Source: an uncultured Lachnospiraceae bacterium
GTDB taxonomy: Bacteria; Bacillota; Clostridia; Lachnospirales; Lachnospiraceae
Assembly (NCBI GenBank): GCA_947165025.1
Contig: CAMUYQ010000002.1
Coordinates: 186,001 to 250,000, forward strand
Direction: 5' to 3'
DNA: 64,000 nt
The notes under the pieces are model-generated. The model was not told where the DNA came from and searched no databases. It saw only the letters and a program-made list of their open reading frames with translations. Below, in pieces: positions 53,057 to 61,239 of this stretch (positions within the stretch are counted from its first letter, which is position 1; every line of letters starts with the position of its first letter). The position numbers and the translations under genes are program-made.

Positions 53057-54562
53057 ATGGCAAAGCTGTTCATCAATGAAAAAGAGATAAAAGGACACAT
53101 AAATCCCGAGATATACGGTCATTTTTCCGAGCACCTCGGAAGATGTATCTATGAAGGACTGTATGTCGGGGAGGATTCGGATATTCCCAACGTTAATGGT
53201 ATGCGAAAGGATGTCGTTGAGGCTCTCAAAGAGATGCAGATACCGCTGCTTCGCTGGCCGGGCGGATGTTTTGCCGATGAGTATCACTGGAAGGACGGTA
53301 TCGGCCCGAAAGAGGGACGTAAAAAGATGATCAACACGCACTGGGGCGGTGTCGTTGAGGACAACAGCTTCGGTACACATGAATTTTTCGAACTGTGCGA
53401 GCAGCTCGGATGCAAGACGTACGTTAACGGAAACGTCGGATCGGGAACCGTTCAGGAGATGAGTGAATGGGTTGAGTACATGACCTTTGACGGAGTATCT
53501 CCAATGGCTGATCTTCGCAGAAAGAACGGACGCGAAAAGCCCTGGAGAGTCGACTATTTCGGTGTCGGAAACGAGAACTGGGGATGCGGCGGAAACATGA
53601 CGCCCGACCATTACGCGAACCTTTACAGGAATTATCAGACATATATCAGGCACTATGACAACAGCGCGCCGATCAAGAAGATATGCGGCGGCGCCGATAC
53701 GGAAGACATCAACTGGACGAAGAAGGTCCTTGAGACATGCTTTGCAAGCCCTCACAAGAAGGAAAATCATGGCTTCATGGATGAACTCAGCCTCCACTAT
53801 TATACAGTTCCCGGAGTGTGGGAACACAAAGGTTCGGCTACTGATTTTACGGATGATGAGTGGTATGTAACGCTTAAGAAGGCATACCGTATGGATGATC
53901 TTCTCAACAAGCATTTCGCGATAATGGATCAGTACGATCCCGACAAGGAGATCGGAATGTCCGTTGATGAATGGGGATGCTGGTTTGACGTTGAACCGGG
54001 CACGAATCCGGGATTCCTGTATCAGCAGAATACGATAAGGGATGCGCTCGTTGCGTGCATAAATCTCAATATCTTCAACAAGAAATGCGACAGGGTGCAG
54101 CTTGCCTGCATCGCTCAGATGGTAAATGTTCTGCAGGCGGTCATTCTGACCGAAGGCGAAAAGATGGTAAAGACACCGACGTATCATGTCTTCCACATGT
54201 ACAAATACCATCAGGATGCAGATCTTGTTGCAAGCGTTATGACGGGAAACAGGGAAATAGGGACAGAGAATGACAAGGTCCCGATGCTCTCAGAATCCGT
54301 ATCGTTAAGCTCTGACGGTACGATAAACGTAACGATCGGAAATCTGTCGATAGAAGAAGATGCTCCGATCGAGATAGCACTTGCCGAGAAGAAGATTTCG
54401 TCGGTTACGGCATCGATCCTTACCGGCAGGAAGGATGCGTACAACACGTTTGATGATCCGGAAAACGTTACGGAAAAAGAATTTACCGATCACACCGTTA
54501 AGGATGGTCTCATATCGTTCACGCTTCCGAAAAACAGCGTGATACTGCTCAGGATCAGATAA
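53057..54562 (+). CDS. abfA: Alpha-L-arabinofuranosidase, GH51
   Basis: 501 residues, the usual size for intracellular GH51 enzymes. [20 protein letters not shown] and [19 protein letters not shown] are family signatures; the acid/base is E173 in GVGNENWG and the nucleophile E305 in VDEWGCW. It releases terminal arabinofuranose from arabinan or arabinoxylan oligosaccharides. No signal peptide, so it works on imported oligomers. No transporter or sugar regulator gene is adjacent, so the enzyme stands alone with its own promoter. Fits a plant-polymer-using gut or rumen lifestyle. Confidence 0.96.
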   Translation: MAKLFINEKEIKGHINPEIYGHFSEHLGRCIYEGLYVGEDSDIPNVNGMRKDVVEALKEMQIPLLRWPGGCFADEYHWKDGIGPKEGRKKMINTHWGGVVEDNSFGTHEFFELCEQLGCKTYVNGNVGSGTVQEMSEWVEYMTFDGVSPMADLRRKNGREKPWRVDYFGVGNENWGCGGNMTPDHYANLYRNYQTYIRHYDNSAPIKKICGGADTEDINWTKKVLETCFASPHKKENHGFMDELSLHYYTVPGVWEHKGSATDFTDDEWYVTLKKAYRMDDLLNKHFAIMDQYDPDKEIGMSVDEWGCWFDVEPGTNPGFLYQQNTIRDALVACINLNIFNKKCDRVQLACIAQMVNVLQAVILTEGEKMVKTPTYHVFHMYKYHQDADLVASVMTGNREIGTENDKVPMLSESVSLSSDGTINVTIGNLSIEEDAPIEIALAEKKISSVTASILTGRKDAYNTFDDPENVTEKEFTDHTVKDGLISFTLPKNSVILLRIR

Positions 54563-54817
54563 ATGGCATCAGCAAAAAGATGCAAAAAATGCCTTCTGGC
54601 CGAACTTGATAACGAAAAGCTCCTTGCCGACGTAAGAGAAGCGATAGCCCGTCTTGGCACGGAGCTTAAAGTTTCCGATGAAACATATCATGCAAGGCTT
54701 GAAGTATGCAAAGAGTGCGATTATCTGAACGAAGGCACCTGTAACGCCTGCGGCTGCTATGTGGAGCTTCGGGCCGCGACAAAGGCGGGAAAGTGTCCCT
54801 ACAAAAAGTGGCGGTAG
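54563..54817 (+). CDS. Small Cys-rich protein, DUF6171-like
   Basis: 84 residues. CKKC near residue 7, then CKECDYLNEGTCNACGCYVE and a final CPYKKW give eight cysteines in CxxC-like pairs, suggesting a zinc or iron-sulfur site. The middle is a helix. The pattern resembles DUF6171 proteins of Clostridia, which lack a known role. The ATG immediately follows the abfA stop (TAAATG), so it may be translated by coupling. It probably ends this transcription unit. Confidence 0.7.
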   Translation: MASAKRCKKCLLAELDNEKLLADVREAIARLGTELKVSDETYHARLEVCKECDYLNEGTCNACGCYVELRAATKAGKCPYKKWR

Positions 54818-54826
54818 CTGCGGTGC

Positions 54827-54856
54827 TTGTAAAGGTAACCACGGCTGTGTTAAAAT
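54827..54856 (+). promoter_or_regulatory. Promoter for tRNA-Gly
   Basis: TTGTAA (54827-54832) and TAAAAT (54851-54856), 18-base spacer, about 18 bases before the mature tRNA 5' end. The motif CTTGTAAAG at its -35 recurs at 59022 and 59074, around the decayed tRNA copy. Confidence 0.55.
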
Positions 54857-54873
54857 ATCAAAAGCTTCGGCAT

Positions 54874-54944
54874 GCAGGATTAGTACATCGGTAGTACATC
54901 GGCTTCCCAAGCCGAGGAGGCGGGTCCGACTCCCGTATCCTGCT
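54874..54944 (+). tRNA. tRNA-Gly (CCC), atypical T loop
   Basis: 71 bases. Acceptor stem GCAGGAT/ATCCTGC with U73; D arm GTAC-ATCGGTA-GTAC; anticodon arm TCGGC-TTCCCAA-GCCGA with anticodon CCC; 4-base variable loop GGAG; T arm GCGGG-TCCGACT-CCCGT. CCA is not encoded. Two oddities: the T loop has C instead of the near-universal T (pseudouridine) at position 55, and the 15-48 tertiary pair reads T15-G48 rather than the usual purine-pyrimidine. G18 and G19 are kept. It may be a specialised or decaying isoacceptor. A partial copy of its 3' end lies at 59048-59076. Confidence 0.88.
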
Positions 54945-54974
54945 TACAGGTTAATATTCGGAGAAAGCGGAAAT

Positions 54975-55020
54975 AAAAAGACCGGATCTCATGCTTGCAT
55001 GAATGATCCGGTCTTTTTAT
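54975..55020. terminator. Bidirectional terminator after tRNA-Gly
   Basis: A long hairpin, AAAAAGACCGGATC pairing with GATCCGGTCTTTTT and capped by CATGC/GCATG, with A and T tracts on both sides, so it can stop transcription from the tRNA and, in the other direction, from the minus-strand cyclase gene. Confidence 0.9.
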
Positions 55021-55027
55021 TTACGAT

Positions 55028-55152
55028 GTTACTGCGAAGCAGTAACCGCACATGCATGAGCAATCTTTGATTGCGAATGCGTGGGCGTTCTCCGAAGGAT
55101 CGCGAATGCATGTGTGTCCTACAAATAGTAGTTCTATGCGTGGGCGTTCTCC
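55028..55152. repeat. Small hairpin cluster and 17-base direct repeat
   Basis: GTTACTGC-GAA-GCAGTAAC (55028-55046), GCAATC-TTT-GATTGC (55060-55074) and CACATGCAT/ATGCATGTG (55049-55057, 55106-55114) are inverted repeats. A 17-base direct repeat, ATGCGTGGGCGTTCTCC, occurs at 55077 and 55136, the second copy ending at the stop of the cyclase gene. The 334 bases from 54818 to 55151 hold only the tRNA, its promoter, the terminator and these repeats. Confidence 0.7.
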
Positions 55153-57320
55153 TAATTATCATCCTTTGTTCCGCGCCTGTCATTGGCATCGCGATAGAAT
55201 CTCCTCTTTTCATCATACATTCTCTGATCCGCTTCCATCTTACGAGAAGTATAATCCTTGTCTCCGTATTGAGCGAATGATCCGCCCATAGCCACATGAA
55301 TACCCTGCTGTTCAACCATATCCCTTACTTTTTCGATCTTGCTCTCGAACGTCTGCCTGTAATCTTCATAAGTGTATACGGCGAATTCATCACCACCCAG
55401 TCGATAGACGTTATCGCGGCCGAACACTTCCGAAAGTGCTAAGGCCACTTTTTTTATCATCGCATCTCCTGCTTCATGCCCTTCCTTATCGTTCACTATC
55501 TTAAGTCCGTTGACATCACACATGATGAATCCGTACGGTTTTGAAGTATCAAGGCTGTCTCTCTCATATTCACGGAGAGCCCGCCTGTTGCCGACTTCGG
55601 TAAGCGCATCATGGTAGCTGTAATCTACAAGGCGTCTCTGATTATCTCTTGTTGCTACAAGCTCGGACAGGAAGAACATGAGAAGTTTTATGATCTCGGA
55701 GATCTCTTCCATCATTTTGACCGGCGGATTGTCCATACCAAAGAATCCTATATATGAACCGTTAAGTATGAGCGGTCCCGTAACCAGTGTTTGGATGCCT
55801 TGCGGTTTTAAGACCTGATACATGTTTTCACTGACTTCACGGTATTTTTCCAGGTCATATATCAGGACATGACCGCCTCTTTTATACTCCTCATACCACG
55901 TATCAATGATGCCTGTATACTTCACTCCCTTGAGGTTATCTATCTCCGGCGTAACGCCTTCGGCACAGTATTCATAAGTATTATCAAAGGTCCCGTCGCC
56001 CATGTCTTCAAAAATATATGCACGGTCGGCGTGAAGTTCACTGCAAAGATACTCAAGCACTTTATCGATCTTATCGTCCGGATCCATCGATCCCATGATG
56101 TACTGAAGCAGATGATTGACAAAACGGTCTCTTTCAAGGGACGTCTTTTCCCTTGCCCACCAGTCAAATATCTGGAAGCCCATGAACAGGAAGAAGAGCA
56201 CAAGCCCGAACCTGAACCAGCTCCCGTGCCATATAGATCCTCTCTTGGCTGCCATATATCTTCCCATGTCAATAAACGATGTGGCTACAAAAACAGCCGC
56301 GCCGATATAGAAAAACTTCATGTAAGAAGAAATAGATCTTCTGTGGCAGTATCGCTCGTTGTCTATCAGCATTATGATCAGCCATATCAACTGGGTGGCA
56401 TATGAAAAATAGATCACCGCTACCATCCGGTGCATGTCAATATTGTAGACGAATCTTGCCGTAAGCAGACACATTAAACATGCGACCGTAAACGCAAAAG
56501 AAAGATATGGATATATTTTCTTCTGTTGTTTTGTTTTGGAATTTACGAAATAGATCATCGGAAAGCCTGCCAGATGCAGGATCAGGTACACGATCTCACG
56601 CGATGCATATGTACTGCCTGTCAGAAGCTGCGGCAGACCCGTATCACACAGGCTCCACAATCCGAAAAGGATGGCAGAAAGACCCAGTGCCCACAGTGAA
56701 CGCATCATAGGGTTTTTGTAGGACATTCCGAAATAGAATGCAATAATGACCACTCCGAATATGATCATCAAGATGGACAGATTCATTCCCGTGACATTAC
56801 GCCTCATAATGGCGTATCGGTACAGTTCTTCAGCTCCTAACTGCATCTCGTTGATCTGTCCGCCATGTCTGTCACCAAAAGCCGTCTCGGCTTCTATCCG
56901 GACCACAGCGTTCTCGTCCTTGGTCCCCAGTCCTATCATATGATAGGAAATACCGTCTCCGGTACCTGTCAGGTTTTCCGTGGTATTGAAGGAATAAAGC
57001 TCTTTGTCATTCACATATAAGGTAAAATTAAGATTACTTGTTGAAAAATATATTGAATCCGATTCTTCCATCTTTGCGGGCAGAGTCTTTGTCGCTGTAA
57101 AGCTACCCCCGAGTTTGCCCGCGGTGATCACGTCGATCTTGACGGTTTCGCCCGAATCAAGGATCCAGTCACCGGTAAAATCCTGAGTGGCAGCTTCCTT
57201 ATCAGCATGCATGAACTCCTGCATATCGGTATAAAAAAAGACATGCCCCAGGGTCAGAATAAGTATGATGAAATAAACGAGCACACAGGCTTTCATCAGC
57301 CTGCCTAAGTTTGATCTCAT
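55152..57320 (-). CDS. Diguanylate cyclase with 7TM-DISM sensor, GAF and GGDEF domains
   Basis: 722 residues. One N-terminal membrane helix, an extracellular beta-rich domain (about 40-170, 7TMR-DISM extracellular type), about seven membrane helices (about 185-390), a GAF-like region (about 415-560), and a C-terminal GGDEF domain with the active motif at 642-646. The inhibitory RxxD is not present (FGRD at that position lacks the Arg). It should make cyclic di-GMP in response to an extracellular signal. I chose ATG 57320 with GAGGTG 5 bases upstream; the ATG at 57332 overlaps that site. It lies between tRNA-Gly and its decayed copy, so it may sit on a relic island. Confidence 0.88.
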   Translation of the reverse strand: MRSNLGRLMKACVLVYFIILILTLGHVFFYTDMQEFMHADKEAATQDFTGDWILDSGETVKIDVITAGKLGGSFTATKTLPAKMEESDSIYFSTSNLNFTLYVNDKELYSFNTTENLTGTGDGISYHMIGLGTKDENAVVRIEAETAFGDRHGGQINEMQLGAEELYRYAIMRRNVTGMNLSILMIIFGVVIIAFYFGMSYKNPMMRSLWALGLSAILFGLWSLCDTGLPQLLTGSTYASREIVYLILHLAGFPMIYFVNSKTKQQKKIYPYLSFAFTVACLMCLLTARFVYNIDMHRMVAVIYFSYATQLIWLIIMLIDNERYCHRRSISSYMKFFYIGAAVFVATSFIDMGRYMAAKRGSIWHGSWFRFGLVLFFLFMGFQIFDWWAREKTSLERDRFVNHLLQYIMGSMDPDDKIDKVLEYLCSELHADRAYIFEDMGDGTFDNTYEYCAEGVTPEIDNLKGVKYTGIIDTWYEEYKRGGHVLIYDLEKYREVSENMYQVLKPQGIQTLVTGPLILNGSYIGFFGMDNPPVKMMEEISEIIKLLMFFLSELVATRDNQRRLVDYSYHDALTEVGNRRALREYERDSLDTSKPYGFIMCDVNGLKIVNDKEGHEAGDAMIKKVALALSEVFGRDNVYRLGGDEFAVYTYEDYRQTFESKIEKVRDMVEQQGIHVAMGGSFAQYGDKDYTSRKMEADQRMYDEKRRFYRDANDRRGTKDDN

Positions 57321-57351
57321 AAAGCACCTCATACGTCTTTGTATATATATA

Positions 57352-57381
57352 ATCCTATCTTGTTGTTTTGCCCTCAGTCAA
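57352..57381 (-). promoter_or_regulatory. Promoter of the 7TM cyclase gene
   Basis: On the minus strand, TTGACT (57381-57376) and TAGGAT (57357-57352), spacer 18. The start near 57345 leaves a leader of about 25 bases with the GAGGTG ribosome-binding site. Confidence 0.45.
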
Positions 57382-57522
57382 TATTTTTCTGGCAGTGTCA
57401 GTTATCCTTTTCTGGATGAGGGATTTGAGATGAACATGGATCTTCCGGAGCGTCTTGAGAAGTACACATATTCCTACGTGATCGATAATTCATCGCTGGA
57501 TGTCAGACTTCCGCTGAAATGA
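57370..57522 (+). pseudogene. Possible 3' remnant of a lost gene
   Basis: An open stretch of 50 codons ends at TGA 57520-57522 and encodes protein-like sequence (SYPFLDEGFEMNMDLPERLE, ending SSLDVRLPLK) with the codon choice of the neighbouring genes. It has no plausible start and is cut where the minus-strand cyclase gene begins. I read it as the 3' end of a gene lost when the cyclase or its island arrived. It could also be a chance frame. The rest of the 300-base gap to 57632 holds a weak AAAAGC/GCTTTT hairpin at 57545-57561. Confidence 0.35.
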
Positions 57523-57627
57523 TGATTTATACAACGGATACTACAAAAGCGCTGTGCTTTTAGCATAGCCCTTTGTGTTGAATGGGAGAACAACAACGCC
57601 TGTCCAGGGTAATTTTTTGGATTGAAG

Positions 57628-57643
57628 TAAATCTATAGATTTA
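57628..57643. repeat. Perfect 16-base palindrome at the DUF4143 gene stop
   Basis: TAAATCTATAGATTTA is a perfect inverted repeat that overlaps the stop codon at 57633. It is too short and loop-less for an RNA hairpin. It might be a protein site; base composition makes chance possible. Confidence 0.35.
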
Positions 57644-58886
57644 GGCTATTCTCATCTAACAGGAAGTTACAAATTCCAATCGTTACGATCCCCATATTAT
57701 TCCTACGAGCTTTGACATTATCCCGCACTACTATGATTTTCTTGAAGGAATCGCCAATGACGTTCAAAGGTCGCTCCTCTTGTTCCTGTTTGATTGGGGT
57801 GTCCATCGTAAAAGCAGACTGAATATAGTACTTTTCACTACCACGCGTCACGACGAAGTCCACTTCCAACTGCTTTTTTGTGGTTTTGTTGTCGCAATTT
57901 TTACCGAACTGTTCAATAAGTCCTACATCCACATGATAGCCACGTATGCGCAACTCATTATAGATGATGTTCTCCATGATGTGATTTTCTTCCATCTGCC
58001 TGAAGTTCAATCTTGCATTGCGCAGTCCCACGTCCTCAAAGTAGAATTTGGCCGGGGAACCGATATACTTTCGCCCTTTGATATCGTATCGGACAGCCTT
58101 ACTCACCAGGAAAGCATCCAACAGATAATCAATATATTTTTTCAGCGTTTTATCGCTGATGGTCTTTTTTTTGACGGTTTTGAAGGTGTTCGCAAGCTTC
58201 AGCGGGTTAGTCAACGAACCTACAGCAGAAGCAAGAATATCCACCAATTCATCCAGTTCTTCACGGTTACGCACTTTATGTCGGTCAACGATATCACTAA
58301 GATACACCTTATGGAACAGTGACATGAGATATTCAGCCTTTTCCTCCGGTGTTTTGCGAGAAAGGATCAACGGCAGCCCCCCATAGGTGAAATAATCATC
58401 CCACGCTTCATCAACACTGCCTTCGTAGACCGAGTAGTATTCACGAAAGGAAAGCGGGTAGATTCGAATCTCGTCTCCGCGCCCACGAAACTCCGTTACT
58501 AAATCAGATGATAGAAATTTGGAATTGCTACCTGTCACATAAACATCCGCATTACAGATATGCAGCAAACTATTAAGTACGTCCTCGAACTCAGCGAGCA
58601 GCTGCACTTCGTCCAAAATAACATAGTAGGTATTCCTATCACGGATCCGTTCTTTTACATATTTCAACATATTGTCAGGGTCTCGTAATTCTTTGTTACT
58701 GCGATCGTCCAGAGCAACTTCGATGATATGATCTTTTTGAACTCCATTGTCCAGAAGATAATTATGGAACAGGTTGAACAAAAGGTATGACTTCCCACAA
58801 CGTCGAACTCCCGTTACAACCTTGATCAATCCGTTCTTTTCCCGTCGAATCAACCGATTTAAATATAGATCCCGCTTAATTTCCAT
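57633..58886 (-). CDS. AAA ATPase with DUF4143 domain
   Basis: 417 residues. The N-terminal AAA_14-type ATPase has Walker A GVRRCGKS (K32) and Walker B YYVILDEVQ, with VTGSNSK as sensor. The C-terminal DUF4143 part has the restriction-nuclease-like core EVDFVV...YYIQ. The family is abundant and often near mobile DNA; defence or stress roles have been guessed but not shown. The start at 58886 has GGAGGG 4 bases upstream; the ATG at 58898 overlaps the site. The promoter is covered by a palindrome. The gene is AT-richer than most of the window. Confidence 0.85.
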   Translation of the reverse strand: MEIKRDLYLNRLIRREKNGLIKVVTGVRRCGKSYLLFNLFHNYLLDNGVQKDHIIEVALDDRSNKELRDPDNMLKYVKERIRDRNTYYVILDEVQLLAEFEDVLNSLLHICNADVYVTGSNSKFLSSDLVTEFRGRGDEIRIYPLSFREYYSVYEGSVDEAWDDYFTYGGLPLILSRKTPEEKAEYLMSLFHKVYLSDIVDRHKVRNREELDELVDILASAVGSLTNPLKLANTFKTVKKKTISDKTLKKYIDYLLDAFLVSKAVRYDIKGRKYIGSPAKFYFEDVGLRNARLNFRQMEENHIMENIIYNELRIRGYHVDVGLIEQFGKNCDNKTTKKQLEVDFVVTRGSEKYYIQSAFTMDTPIKQEQEERPLNVIGDSFKKIIVVRDNVKARRNNMGIVTIGICNFLLDENSLNL

Positions 58887-58932
58887 GACGCCCTCCATTT
58901 CTCAAATAGTTGTCTACACACCTTTTTTCGTA

Positions 58933-58969
58933 ATAATAAAAGATACTACTGAACTAGTCAAGTAGTATC
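58933..58969 (-). promoter_or_regulatory. Promoter with palindromic operator for the AAA/DUF4143 gene
   Basis: Minus strand: TTGACT (58961-58956), 17-base spacer, TATTAT (58938-58933). A 28-base inverted repeat with 9-base arms GATACTACT (58942-58950) and AGTAGTATC (58961-58969), and an ACTAGT centre, covers the -35 box and half of the spacer. A dimeric repressor bound there would block polymerase. No regulator gene is adjacent, so self-regulation or an unlinked regulator is possible. Confidence 0.65.
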
Positions 58970-59047
58970 CTTTATTCCGATGACGTTTCGTTATCCTTTC
59001 TTAGTATAATTCGTTTTAGGACTTGTAAAGTGCGCAAATATGGCATC

Positions 59048-59076
59048 GGAAACAGTCTGATTCCTGTATCCTGCTT
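59048..59076 (+). pseudogene. Decayed 3' end of tRNA-Gly
   Basis: Aligned to bases 54923-54945 of the tRNA, the last 22 bases match at 19 positions, and all three differences are C to T. The final 11 bases (GTATCCTGCTT) are identical. Further upstream the match continues with G-to-A changes and one missing base. The copy lacks D and anticodon arms. CTTGTAAAG, found at the tRNA promoter, flanks it on both sides (59022 and 59074). It looks like one end of an old integration or duplication at the tRNA gene. Confidence 0.6.
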
Positions 59077-59145
59077 GTAAAGAACAATCCTCAAAAGTGA
59101 ATAAATAAAGGCTTTCAGAAAATATAAATAGCAATTTGAAAATAA

Positions 59146-59979
59146 TCAAGAATTAAGTCTTACCAACACGGATTTTTGGTTTGGTGTTTTCATAAATCTT
59201 ACTGAACCTTGCTTTTCGAGAACCAAGTTATAAAAAAGCCATCCCACAGCAAACGCATCTGCTAATGCACTATGGGCTTGCGCTATGTCGTGGTCAAAAT
59301 AATAACATAAGGTTTCAAGAGAATAATCATCTACTTCAGATTTTTTGATTAGTTTATGTGCTTGTTCAAGGGTATCTATATATTCTCGTTTGGTATCTAA
59401 CACTTTGCTGCCTGAATAGTACATGAATTTCAAGTCAAAATCGAGATTATGGGCTATTAGTGTAGAATTGCCAATAAATTTATCAAATGAAGGGAGTATT
59501 TGCCCAATAGTAGGCGCATCACATACCATTTCGTCTGTTATATGGTTTATTTTTGTGGCATCTTCCGGTATATGCCTTTCTGGATTTACATAGGAATGAA
59601 ACTTCTCGATAGGCTCCCCGTCAAGGTATCGAATTGCACCTATTTCAATTATTCTATCTTTACTTGGAGATAGCCCGGTTGTTTCGGTATCAAAAGTAAC
59701 TATATCACCATTATATTTTCCTTTTGGTGTTATGTTTGAAAATGAAAACTCTTCATAGCCGTGTTGCCTCTTACACGGAGTATCTGATAATTCAATTTCA
59801 TGGGTTGGTAAACTATCAATCCAAGAGATAATACTTTGTCTATTTTCTTCGTGCTGCTTTAACTGTTGTTCCAGTTGCACTTTCGCCTGTTGCATTCGAA
59901 TTGAGCAATCGGTGCAGTAACCGTTGGAATCAAATTTCGCAAAAAAGAATTTTCGACCGCATAAAGCACATTTTGCCAT
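59146..59979 (-). CDS. DEDDh 3'-5' exonuclease with N-terminal zinc finger
   Basis: 277 residues. C4, C7, C22 and C25 form a small zinc finger. A coiled segment follows (about 28-52), then a DnaQ/PolC-like exonuclease domain with D97 and E99 in DTETTG, D182 in AHNLDFD, and H236/D241 in AHSALAD, so all catalytic residues are present. It degrades DNA or RNA 3' ends, but the target is unknown. GGAG lies 7 bases before the ATG. Its AT-rich codons stand out from neighbours, suggesting transfer. It lies just outside the decayed tRNA copy. Confidence 0.88.
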   Translation of the reverse strand: MAKCALCGRKFFFAKFDSNGYCTDCSIRMQQAKVQLEQQLKQHEENRQSIISWIDSLPTHEIELSDTPCKRQHGYEEFSFSNITPKGKYNGDIVTFDTETTGLSPSKDRIIEIGAIRYLDGEPIEKFHSYVNPERHIPEDATKINHITDEMVCDAPTIGQILPSFDKFIGNSTLIAHNLDFDLKFMYYSGSKVLDTKREYIDTLEQAHKLIKKSEVDDYSLETLCYYFDHDIAQAHSALADAFAVGWLFYNLVLEKQGSVRFMKTPNQKSVLVRLNS

Positions 59980-59996
59980 AATAATCTCCGTTCTCT

Positions 59997-61223
59997 TTAT
60001 CTAGCATTTTTTTCAAAAAAGGTGCGTTTTATAAAACTGTTAAGCGCGTGGTAAAAAAGCGCCAGGATTATAGTTGCCGCAAACACACATATTACAAAGA
60101 GCACTCTTCCAAGCAGCGCATTCTTAACCACCCTTCCGGGAAAATCAAGGAACACGGGTCTGAATATCAGAAGCGGCATCAGATTCATCATGTATGTATC
60201 AAGAGAGTATCTGCCGAAGAACGATGTCACCGGGTTGACGGTGCGGATCTTCATCGTGAACATCATTATGAATACGGTGAAGAAGATCACATGCGGCAGC
60301 TGTGTAAAGTAGCATATGATCTTATCACCTATGGCGGGACCGTTTCCTGCAAATTCCGACCAGTAGCCGAACGCAGCCTGTGTATATGAAGTCAGGATTT
60401 GTGATGCATATGTCAGAACTATGACGATCGCAAGCTTCAGCGGGTACATCTTCTGTAAAAATGCCGTCAGCTTTTCTTCATGTGTTTCCCAGATCATACC
60501 GAGCAGGAATGCAATTGCCGAATTGACCCACCATTCTCCGGACAGCCAGAAAACCTTTTGCTGCATGTACCATTTTTCCGACACTTCCGAGAACGGGTTC
60601 ATCCACCAGTTAGGTTCGCCTGCCCACCAAAGGAAGTGACCGTTAACACAGAAGATCATTCCGAGTGCGATGATGATAATGAACATATATATGAACTTAC
60701 GAGTCCTTGGCGATTCTTTTCTGAACATGAGATAGAACGCGATATAAAGTATCGTCAGTATGACGGGATACCACGCGTACTCGTTCATCATCGTTACACC
60801 GATGATGTTTGTGACCCACTGCAGCGGCTCGAGATGATTGCCGGCGATGACGTTGTATATACCGTAAAACAGTATGCTCGTGTAGTAAGGGATGATCACA
60901 ACAGGAAGACGCTTTTTCAAAAAAGTCTTCAGATAATCGGGCCTTGTATCCAGACTCTTTAAGAGGCCGTAACCTGAGCAAAAGAAAAAGATCGCCACAT
61001 ACTGGTAGCCCGCCGAAACAAACATGCTTATCTCACCGGCTGACTGAAACACTTCCTCCTGGGAAATATGATGCAGGATGACACCGATCGCCACGAAACC
61101 ACGAAGGGACATGGTGACATCCCGTGACAGATAGTCTGTATGATATTTCCCGCGTCCTGCAAATGAAATGCCCCACAGGAACAGAAGCAGGCATAACGCG
61201 TAGATGGTGTAGGTAAGGTACAT
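59997..61223 (-). CDS. Acyltransferase 3 family membrane protein
   Basis: 408 residues, about ten membrane helices. SLRGFVAIGVILHHISQ near residue 39 is the Arg...His motif of acyltransferase 3 (OafA/OatA-like) enzymes, which move acetyl or other acyl groups onto glycans at the outer face. No fused SGNH domain is present. Substrate may be peptidoglycan, a polysaccharide or a teichoic acid. It follows the hybrid kinase gene by 16 bases on the same strand, so the two may be co-transcribed. Confidence 0.82.
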   Translation of the reverse strand: MYLTYTIYALCLLLFLWGISFAGRGKYHTDYLSRDVTMSLRGFVAIGVILHHISQEEVFQSAGEISMFVSAGYQYVAIFFFCSGYGLLKSLDTRPDYLKTFLKKRLPVVIIPYYTSILFYGIYNVIAGNHLEPLQWVTNIIGVTMMNEYAWYPVILTILYIAFYLMFRKESPRTRKFIYMFIIIIALGMIFCVNGHFLWWAGEPNWWMNPFSEVSEKWYMQQKVFWLSGEWWVNSAIAFLLGMIWETHEEKLTAFLQKMYPLKLAIVIVLTYASQILTSYTQAAFGYWSEFAGNGPAIGDKIICYFTQLPHVIFFTVFIMMFTMKIRTVNPVTSFFGRYSLDTYMMNLMPLLIFRPVFLDFPGRVVKNALLGRVLFVICVFAATIILALFYHALNSFIKRTFFEKNAR

Positions 61224-61239
61224 GGGGGGTCTCCGTATT

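Noticed and set aside
55077-55152. CRISPR-like spaced repeat
   Set aside because: Only two 17-base copies, no array and no cas genes anywhere in the window.
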